Shown here one piece after another: positions 8,122 through 20,241 of a stretch of DNA of 34,899 nucleotides. Under the pieces are notes generated by a model that worked only from the letters and a program-made list of their open reading frames with translations, did not search any database and had not been told where the DNA came from. Every line of letters starts with the position of its first letter. Position 1 is the first letter of the stretch. The translations under genes were made by a program, and so were the position numbers. Source of the stretch: an uncultured Pelagibacteraceae bacterium (GTDB lineage Bacteria; Pseudomonadota; Alphaproteobacteria; Pelagibacterales; Pelagibacteraceae); contig CACFOC010000009.1 in NCBI GenBank assembly GCA_902567945.1, positions 1 through 34,899 on the forward strand, written 5' to 3'.

Positions 8122-10268
8122 CTTTTTCTTTTTGGCTTGGTTCCTGGTTTACCTTGTGTCGACCTTCCTTCAGGATAAATTTTATTTTGGAGTTTAGATT
8201 GTCTTATTTTTGGATTAATTCCAATCTCTAATTCACTTGCTTCCAATTTTCTTATTTCATCTCTAATTTTTGCAGCTTCTTCAAATTCGAGATTTTCAGC
8301 AGCTTCTTTCATTTTTTTCTTAAGGGATTTTAAATGTTTTTTTAAATTGTGACCAATAGACGATTCAACATTAATTTTTGCATAATCCCTTTCATATATA
8401 CTTTCTAAAATATCTGTTATTTCTTTTTTAATTGAAGTTGCACTAATATTGTTTTTTTTGTTGTATGTTAATTGCAATTTCCTTCTTCTGTCGGTTTCTT
8501 CAATTGCTTTTTCAATACTTTTAGTTTTTTTATCAGCATATAGAATGGCTTTTCCCTCAACATTTCTAGCTGCTCTACCTATCGTTTGAATCAAAGATCT
8601 TTCTGATCTTAAAAAACCTTCTTTGTCTGCATCTAATATTGCTACTAGCGCACACTCAGGAATATCCAATCCCTCTCTTAATAAATTAATTCCTACCAGA
8701 ACATCGAAAACTCCCAATCTTAAATCTCTCATGATTTCAATTCTTTCCAAAGTATCTATGTCAGAGTGCATATATCTAACTTTTATTCCATTTTCATGAA
8801 GGTATTCAGTTAAATCTTCAGCCATTTTTTTAGTTAATGTTGTAACTAAAGATCTAAAATTTTTCTTAGCAACATCTTTACATTCGGCTAAAAGATCATC
8901 CACTTGATTTTTTGCTGGTCTAATCTGAACTTCTGGATCACACAATCCAGTAGGTCTTATCACTTGGTCTACAAACTTTCCAGAAGTTTGCTCAAGTTCC
9001 CAGGGTCCTGGTGTAGCTGAAACAAAAATAGTTTGAGTTCTCATAGCGTCCCATTCCTGGAATTTTAGAGGACGATTATCCATACATGAAGGAAGTCTAA
9101 AACCATATTCTGACAAAGTTTTTTTTCTTGTATGATCACCTTTATACATTCCATTTAACTGTGGAACGGTTACGTGGCTTTCATCAACAAAAATTAAAGT
9201 ATTATCTGGAAAATATTCAAAAAGAGTAGGAGGGGGTTCGCCTGGTTTTCTTCCAGTTAAAAATCTAGAATAATTTTCTATACCAGCACAAGTTCCTGTT
9301 GCTTCTATCATTTCTAAATCAAAACGTGTTCTTTCTTCTAATCTTTGTGCTTCTAATAGCCTATTTTCAGTTTTATGTTTTTTTAAAGTAATTTCTAATT
9401 CTTTTTTTATTTCCACCATTGCTTGTTCGATAGTAGGCCTAGGGGTTATATAGTGGCTATTTGCATATAATTTAATTAAATTTAAGTCATTAGTTTTGCT
9501 TCCAGTAAGAGGATCAAATTCGGCAATTTTTTCAACTTTATTTCCAAACAAAGAAATTCTCCAAGCTCTGTCTTCTAAATGAGATGGAAAAATTTCTAAA
9601 TTATCTCCTCTTACTCTAAATGTACCTCGATGAAAGTTTTGGTCATTTCTTTTATACTGAAGATTAACTAAAGTTTTAATAATTTGCTCACGATTATGCT
9701 CATGGTTTTTTTTGATACCCAAGGTCATTTTACTGTAGGACTCCACTGAACCTAAACCGTAGATACAGGAAACACTTGCAACAATAATTACATCATCCCT
9801 TTCAAGCAGTGATCGAGTCGCCGAATGTCGCATTCTATCTATTTGTTCGTTAATCGATGCTTCTTTTTCAATATAAGTGTCAGATCTTGGTACATATGCT
9901 TCTGGAGTGTAATAATCATAGTAAGAAACAAAATATTCTACTGCATTGTTAGGAAAGAAAGTTTTCATCTCACCATATAATTGTGCTGCTAAAGTTTTAT
10001 TGGGAGCGAGGATTAAAGCAGGTCTATTCAATGCTTCAATTATTTTTGCCATAGAAAATGTTTTACCAGAACCGGTTACACCTAATAGAACCTGATCATT
10101 TTTTTTGTCTTTTATTCCCGAAATCAACTTTTTTATGGCTTCAGGTTGATCGCCTGCAGGTTTAAAATCAGACACAGTGGATAGCTTGATTCCGCCTTCT
10201 AATTTTTTTCCAAATAAAAAGTCTTTATCAATTGGATCCGAGGACTTTTCTTGATATGTATTTTGCAT
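8118..10268 (-). CDS. uvrB: UvrABC excinuclease subunit B
   Basis: DNA-damage verification helicase of nucleotide excision repair. The 716-residue protein has Walker A GVTGSGKT (K69), the beta-hairpin region [20 protein letters not shown], the DEAD-like FVDESHV motif, helicase motif VSATPGPWE, the motif VI region [10 protein letters not shown], and a C-terminal UVR domain ([21 protein letters not shown]) that contacts UvrC. The N terminus is about 25 residues longer than E. coli UvrB. A basic tail ([11 protein letters not shown]) ends the chain. It is the first gene of a five-gene overlapping operon that also contains uvrC. It is divergent from aspC with a 33-base gap, which must hold both promoters or start sites. 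Confidence 0.97.
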   Translation of the reverse strand: MQNTYQEKSSDPIDKDFLFGKKLEGGIKLSTVSDFKPAGDQPEAIKKLISGIKDKKNDQVLLGVTGSGKTFSMAKIIEALNRPALILAPNKTLAAQLYGEMKTFFPNNAVEYFVSYYDYYTPEAYVPRSDTYIEKEASINEQIDRMRHSATRSLLERDDVIIVASVSCIYGLGSVESYSKMTLGIKKNHEHNREQIIKTLVNLQYKRNDQNFHRGTFRVRGDNLEIFPSHLEDRAWRISLFGNKVEKIAEFDPLTGSKTNDLNLIKLYANSHYITPRPTIEQAMVEIKKELEITLKKHKTENRLLEAQRLEERTRFDLEMIEATGTCAGIENYSRFLTGRKPGEPPPTLFEYFPDNTLIFVDESHVTVPQLNGMYKGDHTRKKTLSEYGFRLPSCMDNRPLKFQEWDAMRTQTIFVSATPGPWELEQTSGKFVDQVIRPTGLCDPEVQIRPAKNQVDDLLAECKDVAKKNFRSLVTTLTKKMAEDLTEYLHENGIKVRYMHSDIDTLERIEIMRDLRLGVFDVLVGINLLREGLDIPECALVAILDADKEGFLRSERSLIQTIGRAARNVEGKAILYADKKTKSIEKAIEETDRRRKLQLTYNKKNNISATSIKKEITDILESIYERDYAKINVESSIGHNLKKHLKSLKKKMKEAAENLEFEEAAKIRDEIRKLEASELEIGINPKIRQSKLQNKIYPEGRSTQGKPGTKPKRKR

Positions 10269-10280
10269 AATAACTAATAA

Positions 10281-11489
<1,209 letters not shown>

Positions 11490-12440
11490 TTAAGCTTTAG
11501 ATGACAAATGTTTTTCTGCTTCAAGTGCAGCCATACATCCCATTCCAGCTGCAGTAACTGCTTGCCTAAATATTTTATCTTTAACATCACCTGCCGCAAA
11601 AACACCAGGTATATTAGTGATTGTAGAGTCTGGTTTGGTAACTATGTATCCTTCTTTATCCATATTTAACTGACCTTTAAAAAGAGATGTAGCTGGATCA
11701 TGTCCGATAGCGATAAACAAACCATCTATTTTTGATTCTTCTACCTTATTTGTTTTTACATTTTTAATTTTTATTCCTTTAACATTTTTTGGTTCACTAT
11801 CTCCAATAACTTCTTCGACAACACTATCCCAAATAATTTCAATTTTTTTGTTAGCCATTAGTTTCTTTTGAAGCATTTTTTCAGCTCTTAGAGCATTTCT
11901 TCTATGTATTAGTTTAACCTTTGAAGCAAATTTAGTTAAAAACATTGCTTCCTCAACAGCTGCGTTACCTCCTCCGACTACTGCAACAGTTTTATCTTTA
12001 AAGAAAAAGCCGTCACAAGTCGCACATGCAGAAACTCCAAATCCTCTAAATTTCTGTTCAGATTCTATATTAAGCCATCTAGCTTGAGCTCCCGTTGAAA
12101 TAATAATTGAATCTGCGGTATATTTTTGTCCACCATCTCCAACAGCTTCAAATGGTTTAGATTTTAAGTTTACCGAAGCAATATGATCTTCAATCATTTC
12201 TGTTCCAACAGCTTTAGCTTGATCTCTCATTTGTTCCATCAACCAAGGCCCTTGAATAACTTTTGAAAATCCAGGATAATTTTCTACATCAGTAGTCGTT
12301 GATAATTGTCCTCCAGGCTCCATGCCATGCACAAGCATAGGCTTTAACATTGCTCTAGCTGCATAGACTGCAGCAGTATACCCAGCAGGACCAGATCCTA
12401 TAATTAAGACTTTAGAATGTTTTTTTGAATTATTATTCAT
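11490..12440 (-). CDS. trxB: Thioredoxin-disulfide reductase
   Basis: Flavoprotein that passes electrons from NADPH through FAD and a redox disulfide to thioredoxin. The 316-residue protein has the FAD Rossmann motif IIGSGPAGYTAA (13-24), the redox-active CATC at 139-142, the NADPH site VGGGNAAVEEA, and the C-terminal FAD motif PGVFAAGDV. Length and motif order are those of the low-molecular-weight bacterial enzyme. It ends against aatA and is separated from upstream guaC by 48 bases. Both run on the minus strand, so they may share transcription. Confidence 0.96.
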   Translation of the reverse strand: MNNNSKKHSKVLIIGSGPAGYTAAVYAARAMLKPMLVHGMEPGGQLSTTTDVENYPGFSKVIQGPWLMEQMRDQAKAVGTEMIEDHIASVNLKSKPFEAVGDGGQKYTADSIIISTGAQARWLNIESEQKFRGFGVSACATCDGFFFKDKTVAVVGGGNAAVEEAMFLTKFASKVKLIHRRNALRAEKMLQKKLMANKKIEIIWDSVVEEVIGDSEPKNVKGIKIKNVKTNKVEESKIDGLFIAIGHDPATSLFKGQLNMDKEGYIVTKPDSTITNIPGVFAAGDVKDKIFRQAVTAAGMGCMAALEAEKHLSSKA

Positions 12441-12488
12441 ACTTTAAACTAATATGGGTACTTTTAATAAAATTTAAAGCTTTTAATC

Positions 12489-13520
12489 TTATTTAAAAGT
12501 ATCGTTAAATTGTTGGTTTACTCTTACAAAAGTTGTGCATTTGCTAAGCTGTTTAAGAGAAGGGGCACCAACATAAGTACAGCTACTTCTTAAGCCACCC
12601 AGTATATTTTGGACAGTGTCTTTTATTTTACCACGGAATTTTAATTGGACTTTTTTTCCTTCACTACTTCTATAATCCGAAAGTCCTCCATAATGTTTTT
12701 CAAGTGCTGTATCTGAACTTGATCCATAAAATTCTATAAATTGGGATCCATTTTTTTTTACTTTTTTTCCACCACCTTCTTCGTGACCTGCAAACATTCC
12801 TCCAAGCATTACAAAATCACCACCACCACCAAATGCTTTTGCTACGTCACCAGGACATGTGCATCCTCCATCAGCAATAATATGAGCGCCTAATCCATGG
12901 GCTGCATCAGCACATTCTATGACCGCACTAAGCTGGGGGTAGCCAACACCTGTTTGGATACGCGTTGTACAAACGCTGCCTGGACCAATGCCAACTTTTA
13001 CAATATCAGCTCCATTCATAACTAATTCTTGAGTCATATCTGCAGTAACTACATTTCCAGCAATTATGGTTTTGGTAGGATATTTTTCTCTTACTGACGC
13101 AACAAATTTACTAAAATGGTCAGAGTATCCATTTGCAATATCAATACATATAAATTCAAAAAAACTACATTCTTTCATTATTTCATTTAATCGTTTGTAG
13201 TCATCGGGGCTTGTCCCGGTACTGAGAATTAAGTGCTGGTGAATTCCTTTTACAGAAGAATTACGTTTAATTGCTTTTAGATTATGTTGTTTTGTCAAAC
13301 ACGTCATTATTTCAAATTCAGCTAAATTTTTTGCAATTTCTATTTCTCCAACACCATCCATATTTGCAGCTATAATTGGAATGCCTGACCATTGATGATT
13401 GGAGTATTTAAATTTATAGGTACGTTTAAGCTCTACGTCTTTACGACTAGATAGCGTACTGCGTTTTGGCCGAAACAAAACATCGGCATAATCCAGTTTA
13501 ATATCTTCCTCAATACGCAT
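12489..13520 (-). CDS. guaC: GMP reductase
   Basis: NADPH-dependent enzyme converting GMP to IMP and ammonia, connecting guanine and adenine nucleotide pools. The 343-residue protein lacks the CBS domains of IMP dehydrogenase. It has the GMPR-type catalytic loop [17 protein letters not shown] (Cys 184), then [18 protein letters not shown] and [16 protein letters not shown], which match the GuaC branch better than GuaB. The C-terminal part SSCTYVGA also belongs to this family. The gene is transcribed toward trxB; the divergent neighbour across a 98-base gap is the ELM1-family gene. Confidence 0.93.
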   Translation of the reverse strand: MRIEEDIKLDYADVLFRPKRSTLSSRKDVELKRTYKFKYSNHQWSGIPIIAANMDGVGEIEIAKNLAEFEIMTCLTKQHNLKAIKRNSSVKGIHQHLILSTGTSPDDYKRLNEIMKECSFFEFICIDIANGYSDHFSKFVASVREKYPTKTIIAGNVVTADMTQELVMNGADIVKVGIGPGSVCTTRIQTGVGYPQLSAVIECADAAHGLGAHIIADGGCTCPGDVAKAFGGGGDFVMLGGMFAGHEEGGGKKVKKNGSQFIEFYGSSSDTALEKHYGGLSDYRSSEGKKVQLKFRGKIKDTVQNILGGLRSSCTYVGAPSLKQLSKCTTFVRVNQQFNDTFK

Positions 13521-13618
13521 ATTTCCATGAAGGATGTATAAAGGTTTATGATTTTAAAGAAAAGCTATTTATTAATTATATGTGGATAAATAAAATTTAG
13601 GAATATATATAAGTATTT

Positions 13619-14566
13619 ATGGGAAAGCTAAAAGCCTTACTTTTAACCGAGGGTATGCATGGAATGATTAGCCAAGTAGAAGGTCTGGCTAAGGCATTAA
13701 ACACTGAGTATAGTCATAAAATTGTAAGATTAAGTTTTCCTTGGAATTTAATACCACCTAAATTTACACCTGTTTCGCAGATAGTTTTAAAAGATAAAAT
13801 TTATATAACTAATAATGAAATTCCAGACTTAATAATTTCCTGTGGAAGAAAAAGTGTAATACCATCAATTTTTCTTAAGAGAAGGAATTCAAAAATATTT
13901 ACAATTCACGTTCAAGATCCAAAAGTAAGTTTTAAAAATTTTGACGCAATTATAGCTCCAGAACATGATAATTTAAAAGGAGATAATATTTATACATCCA
14001 AAGGCGCGATCCATTACATAACCGAAGCAGAAATAAGCAAAGCTAGACAATATTTGGCAGACAAGATTCAAAGTGAAAAAATAGTTTCATTAATTTTAGG
14101 CGGGCCTAACAAATATTATAATTTTAATTCTGATCAAATAATTAATATATTTAATCAAGTAAAATCAATTTTTGTATCCATCGGCTATAAAATAATTATA
14201 ATTCCATCTATGCGTACTCCCAAAGCAATCATTGAGTTAGCAATAAAAGAAATGGGATCAAGTGGCCATGTTGTAAATAAAGTTGATAAGCAAGCTTATT
14301 TATCTGCATATGCACTTGCAAATTATGTAATAGTGACATGCGATTCTACATCTATGATTTCAGAGGCTGCAACTTCCGGAAAACCTATATTTGTTGCTCA
14401 CATGAAAGCAAAAAAAAATAATTATAGATTTAAGAGATTTTTTAAACTATTTAAACAAATGGGAATTATTAGAGATCTAGGAGAAAAAGTTGAAGATTGG
14501 ACATATAATAAACACAATGAAGCACATAGAATAGCGATTGAAATAAAAAATAAAATAAAAAATTAA
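13619..14566 (+). CDS. ELM1-family (DUF1022) putative nucleotide-sugar-type protein
   Basis: Protein of 315 residues related to the ELM1/DUF1022 family, named after the plant mitochondrial fission factor ELM1 and widespread in Alphaproteobacteria. I recognise TEGMHGMISQVEGLAKAL at the start, PDLIISCGRKSV, FTIHVQDPKVSFKNFD, IIAPEHDNL and the C-terminal CDSTSMISEAATSGKPIFVAHM. The last segment looks like the nucleotide-sugar-binding part of a GT-B glycosyltransferase. The bacterial function is not established; a cell-envelope glycosyltransferase role is inference. It lies 4 bases upstream of the 2OG oxygenase gene and probably forms an operon with it. Confidence 0.82.
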   Translation: MGKLKALLLTEGMHGMISQVEGLAKALNTEYSHKIVRLSFPWNLIPPKFTPVSQIVLKDKIYITNNEIPDLIISCGRKSVIPSIFLKRRNSKIFTIHVQDPKVSFKNFDAIIAPEHDNLKGDNIYTSKGAIHYITEAEISKARQYLADKIQSEKIVSLILGGPNKYYNFNSDQIINIFNQVKSIFVSIGYKIIIIPSMRTPKAIIELAIKEMGSSGHVVNKVDKQAYLSAYALANYVIVTCDSTSMISEAATSGKPIFVAHMKAKKNNYRFKRFFKLFKQMGIIRDLGEKVEDWTYNKHNEAHRIAIEIKNKIKN

Positions 14567-14570
14567 TTTA

Positions 14571-15236
14571 ATGGAATTTTTAAATTCTTTAAAAAAAAGA
14601 TCAAAGCATTACAGCAAACCTTTCAGCCATTGGGAATTAAATGAGCCATTAACACAAAATGCGATAAAAGAAATTTGTGAAACTGAAATTACAGATTTAG
14701 TTAAAATGAATATAAACTATGATGGTACAAGAGCCATAGATGGAGGCGAAGGAAAATTTAGATCAGGCTTATCTCATGGAGGAAAGGCAATAAAGTTTAG
14801 GTGCTTTGTTAACAAAGATAATTCAAATAATTTTCCAAATTTAAATAGTTTAGTTCAAGAACTTAGATCAAAAGACATCCATGGCTATATTAGTGAATTA
14901 ATAAAAAAAGATCTTTCAAAATCTTATGTAAGGGTTGAAGTAATATGTGATCGTCAAGGATTTTGGCTAAAACCTCATTGTGATATTAAAGAAAAGTTAA
15001 TTTCTTGTTTATTATTTGCAAATCCATTTAATGAAAATGAAAATCTGGGAACAGACTTTTATGATGAAAAATTAAAAAAAGTCAAAACAGTTCCATACAA
15101 AAATAATTATGGATATTTTTTTACCAGCGGACCAAATACCTGGCATGGGATGGAAAAAAAAAAAATTAAAAGAGAAAGAAGATGTTTGCAAATTAACTAC
15201 GTTTCATTTGAAACTGACTGGAAAGTTAAAACTTAA
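14571..15236 (+). CDS. 2OG-Fe(II) oxygenase superfamily protein
   Basis: Non-haem iron dioxygenase-like protein of 221 residues. The iron triad is H136-x-D138 (KPHCDIK) and H192 ([11 protein letters not shown]). Arginines at 201-204 follow at the distance where 2-oxoglutarate is usually bound. The strand [23 protein letters not shown] lies between the iron ligands as in prolyl-hydroxylase-like folds. The substrate is unknown; small proteins of this type are common in marine bacteria and phages. It is second in the ELM1-2OG pair. Its TAA stop shares bases with the carB stop on the opposite strand (4-base convergent overlap at 15233-15236). Confidence 0.8.
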   Translation: MEFLNSLKKRSKHYSKPFSHWELNEPLTQNAIKEICETEITDLVKMNINYDGTRAIDGGEGKFRSGLSHGGKAIKFRCFVNKDNSNNFPNLNSLVQELRSKDIHGYISELIKKDLSKSYVRVEVICDRQGFWLKPHCDIKEKLISCLLFANPFNENENLGTDFYDEKLKKVKTVPYKNNYGYFFTSGPNTWHGMEKKKIKRERRCLQINYVSFETDWKVKT

Positions 15237-18200
15237 ATTTCTTGAATAGCTTTTACACTAATTTTTTTAGACTTAAGTGATTTTATTCCCTCTAAACAAG
15301 CATAAGCGGTAGACATATTTGTACAATATGGAACTTTATTAATTAAAGTTGCCCTTCTTAAGGAAGTTGAATCTAAAATACGATATTTGCGTTTTCCTCC
15401 TCCAGTATTAATTACCAAGGCAATTTTTTTTGCATTCAATATATCAACTATATGAGGAGATCCTCCACTTACTTTATTTACTTTTTTACACTTAATACCA
15501 TTTTTTTTTATTGCATTTGCAGTACCTTCGGTGCCGCATAGTGCAAAATTTAATTTAACTAATTTTTTTGCTAAATCTATTCCTTCATTTTTATGTTTAT
15601 CTTTTAATGAGATGAATGCTAATCCTTTTGTAGGCAATGAATTTCCAGAAGAAATCTGACTTTTTGCATATGCAAGACCAAAATCTTTATCCATTCCCAT
15701 TACCTCTCCAGTGGATTTCATTTCAGGACCTAGCAACACATCTACATTTGGAAATTTATTAAATGGAAACACAGCTTCTTTTACTGCATACATATTTTTA
15801 TTTTTATTTTTTAAATTAAAATTTGATAATTTTTTACCCATCATTACTTTCGAAGCAATTTTCGCTAACGGAATTCCCTTTGCTTTTGAAACAAATGGAA
15901 CAGTTCTGCTTGCTCTTGGATTTACTTCAATGATGTAAATTTCATCATTTTTAATTGCATATTGCACATTCATAAAACCTTTTACTTTTAATGCCAATGC
16001 TAATTTTTTAGTTTGATTTTTAATTTCAGCTATTAATTCTTTTTTAATGGCAACTGGTGGTAAACAGCAAGCCGAGTCACCCGAATGAATGCCTGCTTCC
16101 TCAATGTGTTGCATGATTCCAGCGACAAATACTTCTTTTCCATCTGAAATAGCATCAACATCAACCTCCATTGCGTTGTTAATAAATTTATCTATTAATA
16201 TGGGATTATTTTCTGCAGCTTTAAAAGCTTCCTCAACAAAATTTTTTAATTGATTTTTTTCATGAACTATTTCCATTGCTCTTCCACCCAAAACATAGGA
16301 AGGCCTGACAACCAAAGGTAAACTAATTTTATCTGCAATTTTGATTGCTTCTTTATAAGATTTTGCAATTCCACTATCTGCTTGTTTTAATTTTAATTTA
16401 ATTAAAAGTTTTCTAAATCTTTCTCTATCTTCCGCAAGATCAATTGAAGAATATTGAGTTCCTAAAATTGGCAGCGAATTTTTGTGAAGAAATTTTGCTA
16501 ACTTAATAGGTGTTTGTCCACCAAATTGAGCAATTACACCTAGCAAACTACCCTTAGATTTTTCCTTTAAAATTATGTTGTGCACATATTCTTCAATTAA
16601 GGGCTCAAAGTATAATCTATCGCTAGTATCATAGTCAGTAGAAACGGTTTCAGGATTGCAATTTATCATTATCGTTTCGTACCCAGATTCCTTTAATGCG
16701 AAACTTGCTTGGCAACAGCAGTAATCGAACTCTATACCTTGACCAATTCTGTTGGGTCCTCCACCTAAAATAATTACTTTTTTCTTAGATGATGGATTTG
16801 CTTCACATTCTGTTTTATGCATGAAATTTCTTTGATAAGTTGAATACATATAAGGCGTAAAAGACTTAAATTCAGCAGCGCATGTATCTACTTTTTTAAA
16901 TACTGGAAAAATATTTAAAGCTAATCTTTTTCTTCTAACAATTTTTTCATTTAAACTAGATAGTTGAGATAATTTTTTATCAGAAAATCCTATTGATTTA
17001 ATTCTGTTAAATTCATTAAATTTTTTAGGCAGGCCTTTTTTTAAAATAGTGTTTTCAGTATCTACAATTTCTTTAATTTGTTCTAAAAACCATGGATCTA
17101 TATTTGATAATTTATGAATTTTACTAATTTTAATTTTTTTACGCATTGCTTCAGCAACCAGCAAAATTTTATTTGGAATATTTATCTTCAATTTTTTTTC
17201 GATTTCTTTCTTGCTTAAAGAAAAAATTCTATCTAATCCTGAAAAACCAATTTCAAGCGACACCAAAGCTTTTTGGAGAGATTCTTTGAAATTTCTTCCA
17301 ATTGCCATAGCTTCACCCACAGACTTCATTGAAGTGCCCAATATTGCTGGAGTAGTAGAAAATTTTTCAAAAGTAAATCTTGGAATTTTAGTAACTACAT
17401 AATCTATCGTTGGCTCAAAAGATGCTGGAGTAACTTTTGTAATTTCATTTTTTAACTCGTCGAGCGTGTAGCCTATAGCTAGTTTTGTTGCAATCTTTGC
17501 TATTGGGAAACCCGTAGCCTTCGAGGCAAGCGCAGAAGATCTAGATACTCTAGGATTCATTTCTATTATTACCATTCTTCCATTTTTGGGATTTATGGCA
17601 AACTGAACGTTGGAACCACCAGTCTCAACTCCAATTTTTCTAAGACATGCTATAGAAGCATTTCTCATCACTTGGTATTCCTTATCAGTTAATGTTAGGG
17701 CGGGTGCTATCGTAATGGAATCTCCCGTATGAATTCCCATGGGATCTACATTTTCTATTGAACATACAATAATGCAGTTGTCATGTTTGTCTCTTACAAC
17801 TTCCATTTCAAATTCCTTCCAACCTTCTAGACATTCTTCGACTAAAACTTGAGTTACAGGCGATGCTTCCAAACCTTCTTTTATAATTTTAAAAAATTCT
17901 TTTTTATTTTTAGCAATACCACTTCCTAGGCCTCCAAGAGTAAAAGCTGGTCTAATGATAGCTGGCAATCCTATTTTTTTTAAACTTTTTTTTGCTTGAT
18001 TTAAGTTTTTAACTATATCAGATTTTGGAAGATCCAAACCAATATCAGACATATTTTTTCTAAATTTTTTTCTATCTTCCGCATTTGAAATTGCTTTTGA
18101 ATTTGCTCCAATTAATTCAATTTTATATTTTTTTAAGAGCCCATTTTTTTCAGCTTCCATTGCCAAATTTAATGCAGTTTGACCCCCCATAGTTGGTAAA

Positions 18201-18457
18201 ATTGCATCAGGTTTTTCTTTTATTAATATTTTTTCTAAAATTTCTTTTGTAATTGGTTCAATATAAGTTTTGTCAGCAACTTCCGGATCAGTCATTATAG
18301 TTGCGGGATTTGAATTTATTAAAATTACTTTATAACCTTCGTCTCTCAAAGCCTTGCAGGCTTGGGTGCCAGAGTAATCAAACTCACATGCTTGACCTAT
18401 AATTATTGGACCCGCACCTACTACTAAAATTTTTTTAAGGTCTTTTCTTTTTGGCAT
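15233..18457 (-). CDS. carB: Carbamoyl-phosphate synthase large subunit
   Basis: Makes carbamoyl phosphate from bicarbonate, two ATP and ammonia tunnelled from CarA, feeding arginine and pyrimidine synthesis. The 1074-residue protein has the usual duplicated layout. The first ATP-grasp half begins with [21 protein letters not shown]. The second begins with [41 protein letters not shown] and [20 protein letters not shown] are the matching metal-binding segments of each half. A C-terminal MGS-like allosteric domain follows ([27 protein letters not shown]). The start overlaps the carA end by 23 bases, so translation is probably coupled. Confidence 0.98.
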   Translation of the reverse strand: MPKRKDLKKILVVGAGPIIIGQACEFDYSGTQACKALRDEGYKVILINSNPATIMTDPEVADKTYIEPITKEILEKILIKEKPDAILPTMGGQTALNLAMEAEKNGLLKKYKIELIGANSKAISNAEDRKKFRKNMSDIGLDLPKSDIVKNLNQAKKSLKKIGLPAIIRPAFTLGGLGSGIAKNKKEFFKIIKEGLEASPVTQVLVEECLEGWKEFEMEVVRDKHDNCIIVCSIENVDPMGIHTGDSITIAPALTLTDKEYQVMRNASIACLRKIGVETGGSNVQFAINPKNGRMVIIEMNPRVSRSSALASKATGFPIAKIATKLAIGYTLDELKNEITKVTPASFEPTIDYVVTKIPRFTFEKFSTTPAILGTSMKSVGEAMAIGRNFKESLQKALVSLEIGFSGLDRIFSLSKKEIEKKLKINIPNKILLVAEAMRKKIKISKIHKLSNIDPWFLEQIKEIVDTENTILKKGLPKKFNEFNRIKSIGFSDKKLSQLSSLNEKIVRRKRLALNIFPVFKKVDTCAAEFKSFTPYMYSTYQRNFMHKTECEANPSSKKKVIILGGGPNRIGQGIEFDYCCCQASFALKESGYETIMINCNPETVSTDYDTSDRLYFEPLIEEYVHNIILKEKSKGSLLGVIAQFGGQTPIKLAKFLHKNSLPILGTQYSSIDLAEDRERFRKLLIKLKLKQADSGIAKSYKEAIKIADKISLPLVVRPSYVLGGRAMEIVHEKNQLKNFVEEAFKAAENNPILIDKFINNAMEVDVDAISDGKEVFVAGIMQHIEEAGIHSGDSACCLPPVAIKKELIAEIKNQTKKLALALKVKGFMNVQYAIKNDEIYIIEVNPRASRTVPFVSKAKGIPLAKIASKVMMGKKLSNFNLKNKNKNMYAVKEAVFPFNKFPNVDVLLGPEMKSTGEVMGMDKDFGLAYAKSQISSGNSLPTKGLAFISLKDKHKNEGIDLAKKLVKLNFALCGTEGTANAIKKNGIKCKKVNKVSGGSPHIVDILNAKKIALVINTGGGKRKYRILDSTSLRRATLINKVPYCTNMSTAYACLEGIKSLKSKKISVKAIQEI

Positions 18458-19646
18458 TTTTTTTAATATGGTTAATAAATTCTTGAAATAAATAAACGCT
18501 ATCTTGCGGACCAGGATTTGACTCCGGGTGATATTGAACTGAAAAAACAGGTTTGTTTTTTAATCTAATTCCTTCAATACAATTATCAAATAATGATTTA
18601 TGAGTTATCTCGACGTTCTTGGGTAGACTTTTTTTAACAATTTCAAAACCATGGTTTTGAGATGTGATTTCTACATTGCTATTTATTAGATTTTTAACAG
18701 GATGATTGGCTCCTCTATGCCCAAGTTTCATTTTTTTTGTTTTTGCACCAAGAGCTAAAGCAAGTATTTGATGACCAAGACAAATACCAAAAATAGGCAT
18801 TCTTTTTTTAATTAAAGTTTTGATAATTCCAATTGCATATTTTCCTGTAGCAGCTGGATCGCCAGGCCCGTTAGATAAAAATACACCGTCGGGTCTCAAC
18901 TTTAATATTTTTTCAGCACTTGTTTTACAGGAGACTATATTAACTTCACATTTAAAATCAGAAAAATATCTTAGAATATTTTTTTTTATCCCATAGTCAA
19001 TTGCCACAATTTTAAATGATTTAGTTTTATTTTTTAAAAATCTACTTTCTTTTTTCCAGGTTTTAAATCCAGCCCATTTATAATTTTTTTTAGTTGTAAC
19101 TTTTTCAGCTAAATCTAAATTTTTTAGACCACACCATTTATTTGATAAATTTCTTAATTTGTTAATATTAAATTTACCTTTTTTAGAATAAGAAATAGTA
19201 CCTTTGGGCGCACCTTTATCTCTTATAAAGTTTGTTAAACGTCTAGTATCAAGACCGGTAATACCTACAATTTTATTTTTTTTTAACCAGTTATCTAAAT
19301 GTTTTAAAGCCCTATAGTTTGATGGATTTGAAATTTCAGAATTTAAAATTACGCCTTTTGTCCAGACTTTGTCAGATTCATGGTCGTCATTATTTGTTCC
19401 AACGTTTCCAATGTGAGGAAATGTAAAATTGATTATTTGCCCTGCATAAGAAGGATCCGAAATTATTTCTTGGTATCCAGTAATAGAAGTATTAAAACAA
19501 ACTTCTCCAGTGGTTGTACTTTCATAACCAAAGCCATGTCCTTTGAAAAAGGTCCCATCTTCTAAAACTAAAACGCCTGTAGGATTAATCTTTTTAAGAT
19601 TATCTTGCGATGTATGGTTTAAATTTGTTTTTACTACCAAATACAA
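18435..19646 (-). CDS. carA: Carbamoyl-phosphate synthase small (glutaminase) subunit
   Basis: Class I glutamine amidotransferase subunit that releases ammonia for CarB. The N-terminal domain starts at [18 protein letters not shown]. The GATase half contains the nucleophile Cys289 in [10 protein letters not shown], the oxyanion segment LSNGPGDP, and the His-Glu pair in [10 protein letters not shown]. Length 403. No in-frame ATG exists before the conserved domain, so the start must be non-ATG. The TTG at 19646 is the ORF-track choice, and another TTG lies two codons in. The start is directly covered by a 12-base palindrome and has no clear Shine-Dalgarno sequence. Transcribed with carB. Confidence 0.95.
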   Translation of the reverse strand: MYLVVKTNLNHTSQDNLKKINPTGVLVLEDGTFFKGHGFGYESTTTGEVCFNTSITGYQEIISDPSYAGQIINFTFPHIGNVGTNNDDHESDKVWTKGVILNSEISNPSNYRALKHLDNWLKKNKIVGITGLDTRRLTNFIRDKGAPKGTISYSKKGKFNINKLRNLSNKWCGLKNLDLAEKVTTKKNYKWAGFKTWKKESRFLKNKTKSFKIVAIDYGIKKNILRYFSDFKCEVNIVSCKTSAEKILKLRPDGVFLSNGPGDPAATGKYAIGIIKTLIKKRMPIFGICLGHQILALALGAKTKKMKLGHRGANHPVKNLINSNVEITSQNHGFEIVKKSLPKNVEITHKSLFDNCIEGIRLKNKPVFSVQYHPESNPGPQDSVYLFQEFINHIKKNAKKKRP

Positions 19647-19656
19647 CTCATGAGTT
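19645..19656. promoter_or_regulatory. 12-base palindrome AACTCATGAGTT at the carA start codon
   Basis: Perfect 12-base palindrome whose edge overlaps the predicted carA TTG start codon. It could dimerise DNA-binding protein subunits or affect initiation. It contains an out-of-frame ATG that is not the carA start. Confidence 0.4.
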
Positions 19657-19661
19657 AAAGG

Positions 19662-19676
19662 GTTTTACTATAAAAC
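19662..19676 (-). promoter_or_regulatory. Hairpin GTTTTA-N3-TAAAAC in the carA leader
   Basis: A perfect 6-base inverted repeat with a 3-base loop, located between the predicted transcription start and the carA TTG. In RNA it would be a small weak hairpin; as DNA it could be an operator half-site pair. The function is not known. Confidence 0.4.
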
Positions 19677-19682
19677 ATGATT

Positions 19683-19690
19683 TTGCGCAA
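19683..19690. repeat. TTGCGCAA palindrome at the predicted carA transcription start
   Basis: Perfect 8-base palindrome, GC-rich for this DNA, overlapping the -10 edge and predicted start of the carAB promoter. It could be part of an operator; no binding protein can be named. Confidence 0.3.
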
Positions 19691-19717
19691 GATATGAAAA
19701 AGAATTTATCTCGTCAA
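19689..19717 (-). promoter_or_regulatory. Sigma-70 promoter for carAB
   Basis: Read on the minus strand, TTGACG (19712-19717) and TATCTT (19689-19694) are separated by exactly 17 bases, five of six and four of six matches to consensus. It lies upstream of carA in the divergent gap. The expected transcription start near 19682 gives a leader of roughly 36 bases. This is the best-formed promoter I found in the window. Confidence 0.65.
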
Positions 19718-19779
19718 GATGGAATTTTTTTCTTTTGAAGAATTTTGATCTGTGCAGTAAGTTGATATTTTTATAATTC

Positions 19780-20241
19780 ATGTCACTTCGAAAAAAAATA
19801 AACGACGAATTCAATTCTGCGTTAAAAAGCAAAAATAAAATTTTAGTTTCTACCTTGAGGTTAATTTTGGCCGCTATAAAAGAACGAGATATTGAGAACA
19901 GAACTAGCGGGAAAAAAGAGGAGGTTAAAGATCCAGAAATTGTAAAAGTTTTAAGAAAAATGAAGAAACAAAGGCAAGATTCCATTGATTTATATAAAAA
20001 GGGTGAAAGACAAGAATTATTAGAAGCCGAACAAGCGGAAATTAAAATTATAGATGCTTACTTACCAAAACAACTTGGCGACGAAGAAACAAAAAAAATC
20101 TGCAAAGAAGTTATAGAATCGTTAGGAGCTACAAGCATGAAAGATATGGGAAAAATTATGGGGTCTTTAAAGCAGAAATATTCTGACACAATTGATTTTT
20201 CAAAAGTAAATATAATAGTTAAAGGACTATTAAGTTCATGA
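19780..20241 (+). CDS. yqeY: GatB/YqeY domain-containing protein
   Basis: Protein of 153 residues resembling the C-terminal tail domain of the GatB subunit of Asp/Glu-tRNA amidotransferase. Diagnostic parts are the LRLILAAIKERDIE helix, VLRKMKKQRQDSIDLYKKGERQELLEAE, IIDAYLPKQL and the final MGKIMGSLKQKY. Free-standing YqeY proteins may bind tRNA or help amidotransferase function, but no role is established. It is the first gene of the plus-strand group yqeY-dnaG-rpoD; its TGA overlaps the dnaG ATG (ATGA). A TATAAT at 19772-19777 lies only three bases before the ATG, too close for a normal leader, and has no matching -35. Confidence 0.88.
   Translation: MSLRKKINDEFNSALKSKNKILVSTLRLILAAIKERDIENRTSGKKEEVKDPEIVKVLRKMKKQRQDSIDLYKKGERQELLEAEQAEIKIIDAYLPKQLGDEETKKICKEVIESLGATSMKDMGKIMGSLKQKYSDTIDFSKVNIIVKGLLSS

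Noticed and set aside
13521-13618. Purine riboswitch upstream of guaC
   Set aside because: I see no three-stem fold or conserved purine-aptamer core bases; the gap is just AT-rich.
19668-19985. Minus-strand ORF of 105 residues across the carA-yqeY gap
   Set aside because: It overlaps the yqeY coding start antisense, would cover the carA promoter, is Phe/Ser-rich with no family signal, and looks like a shadow frame.
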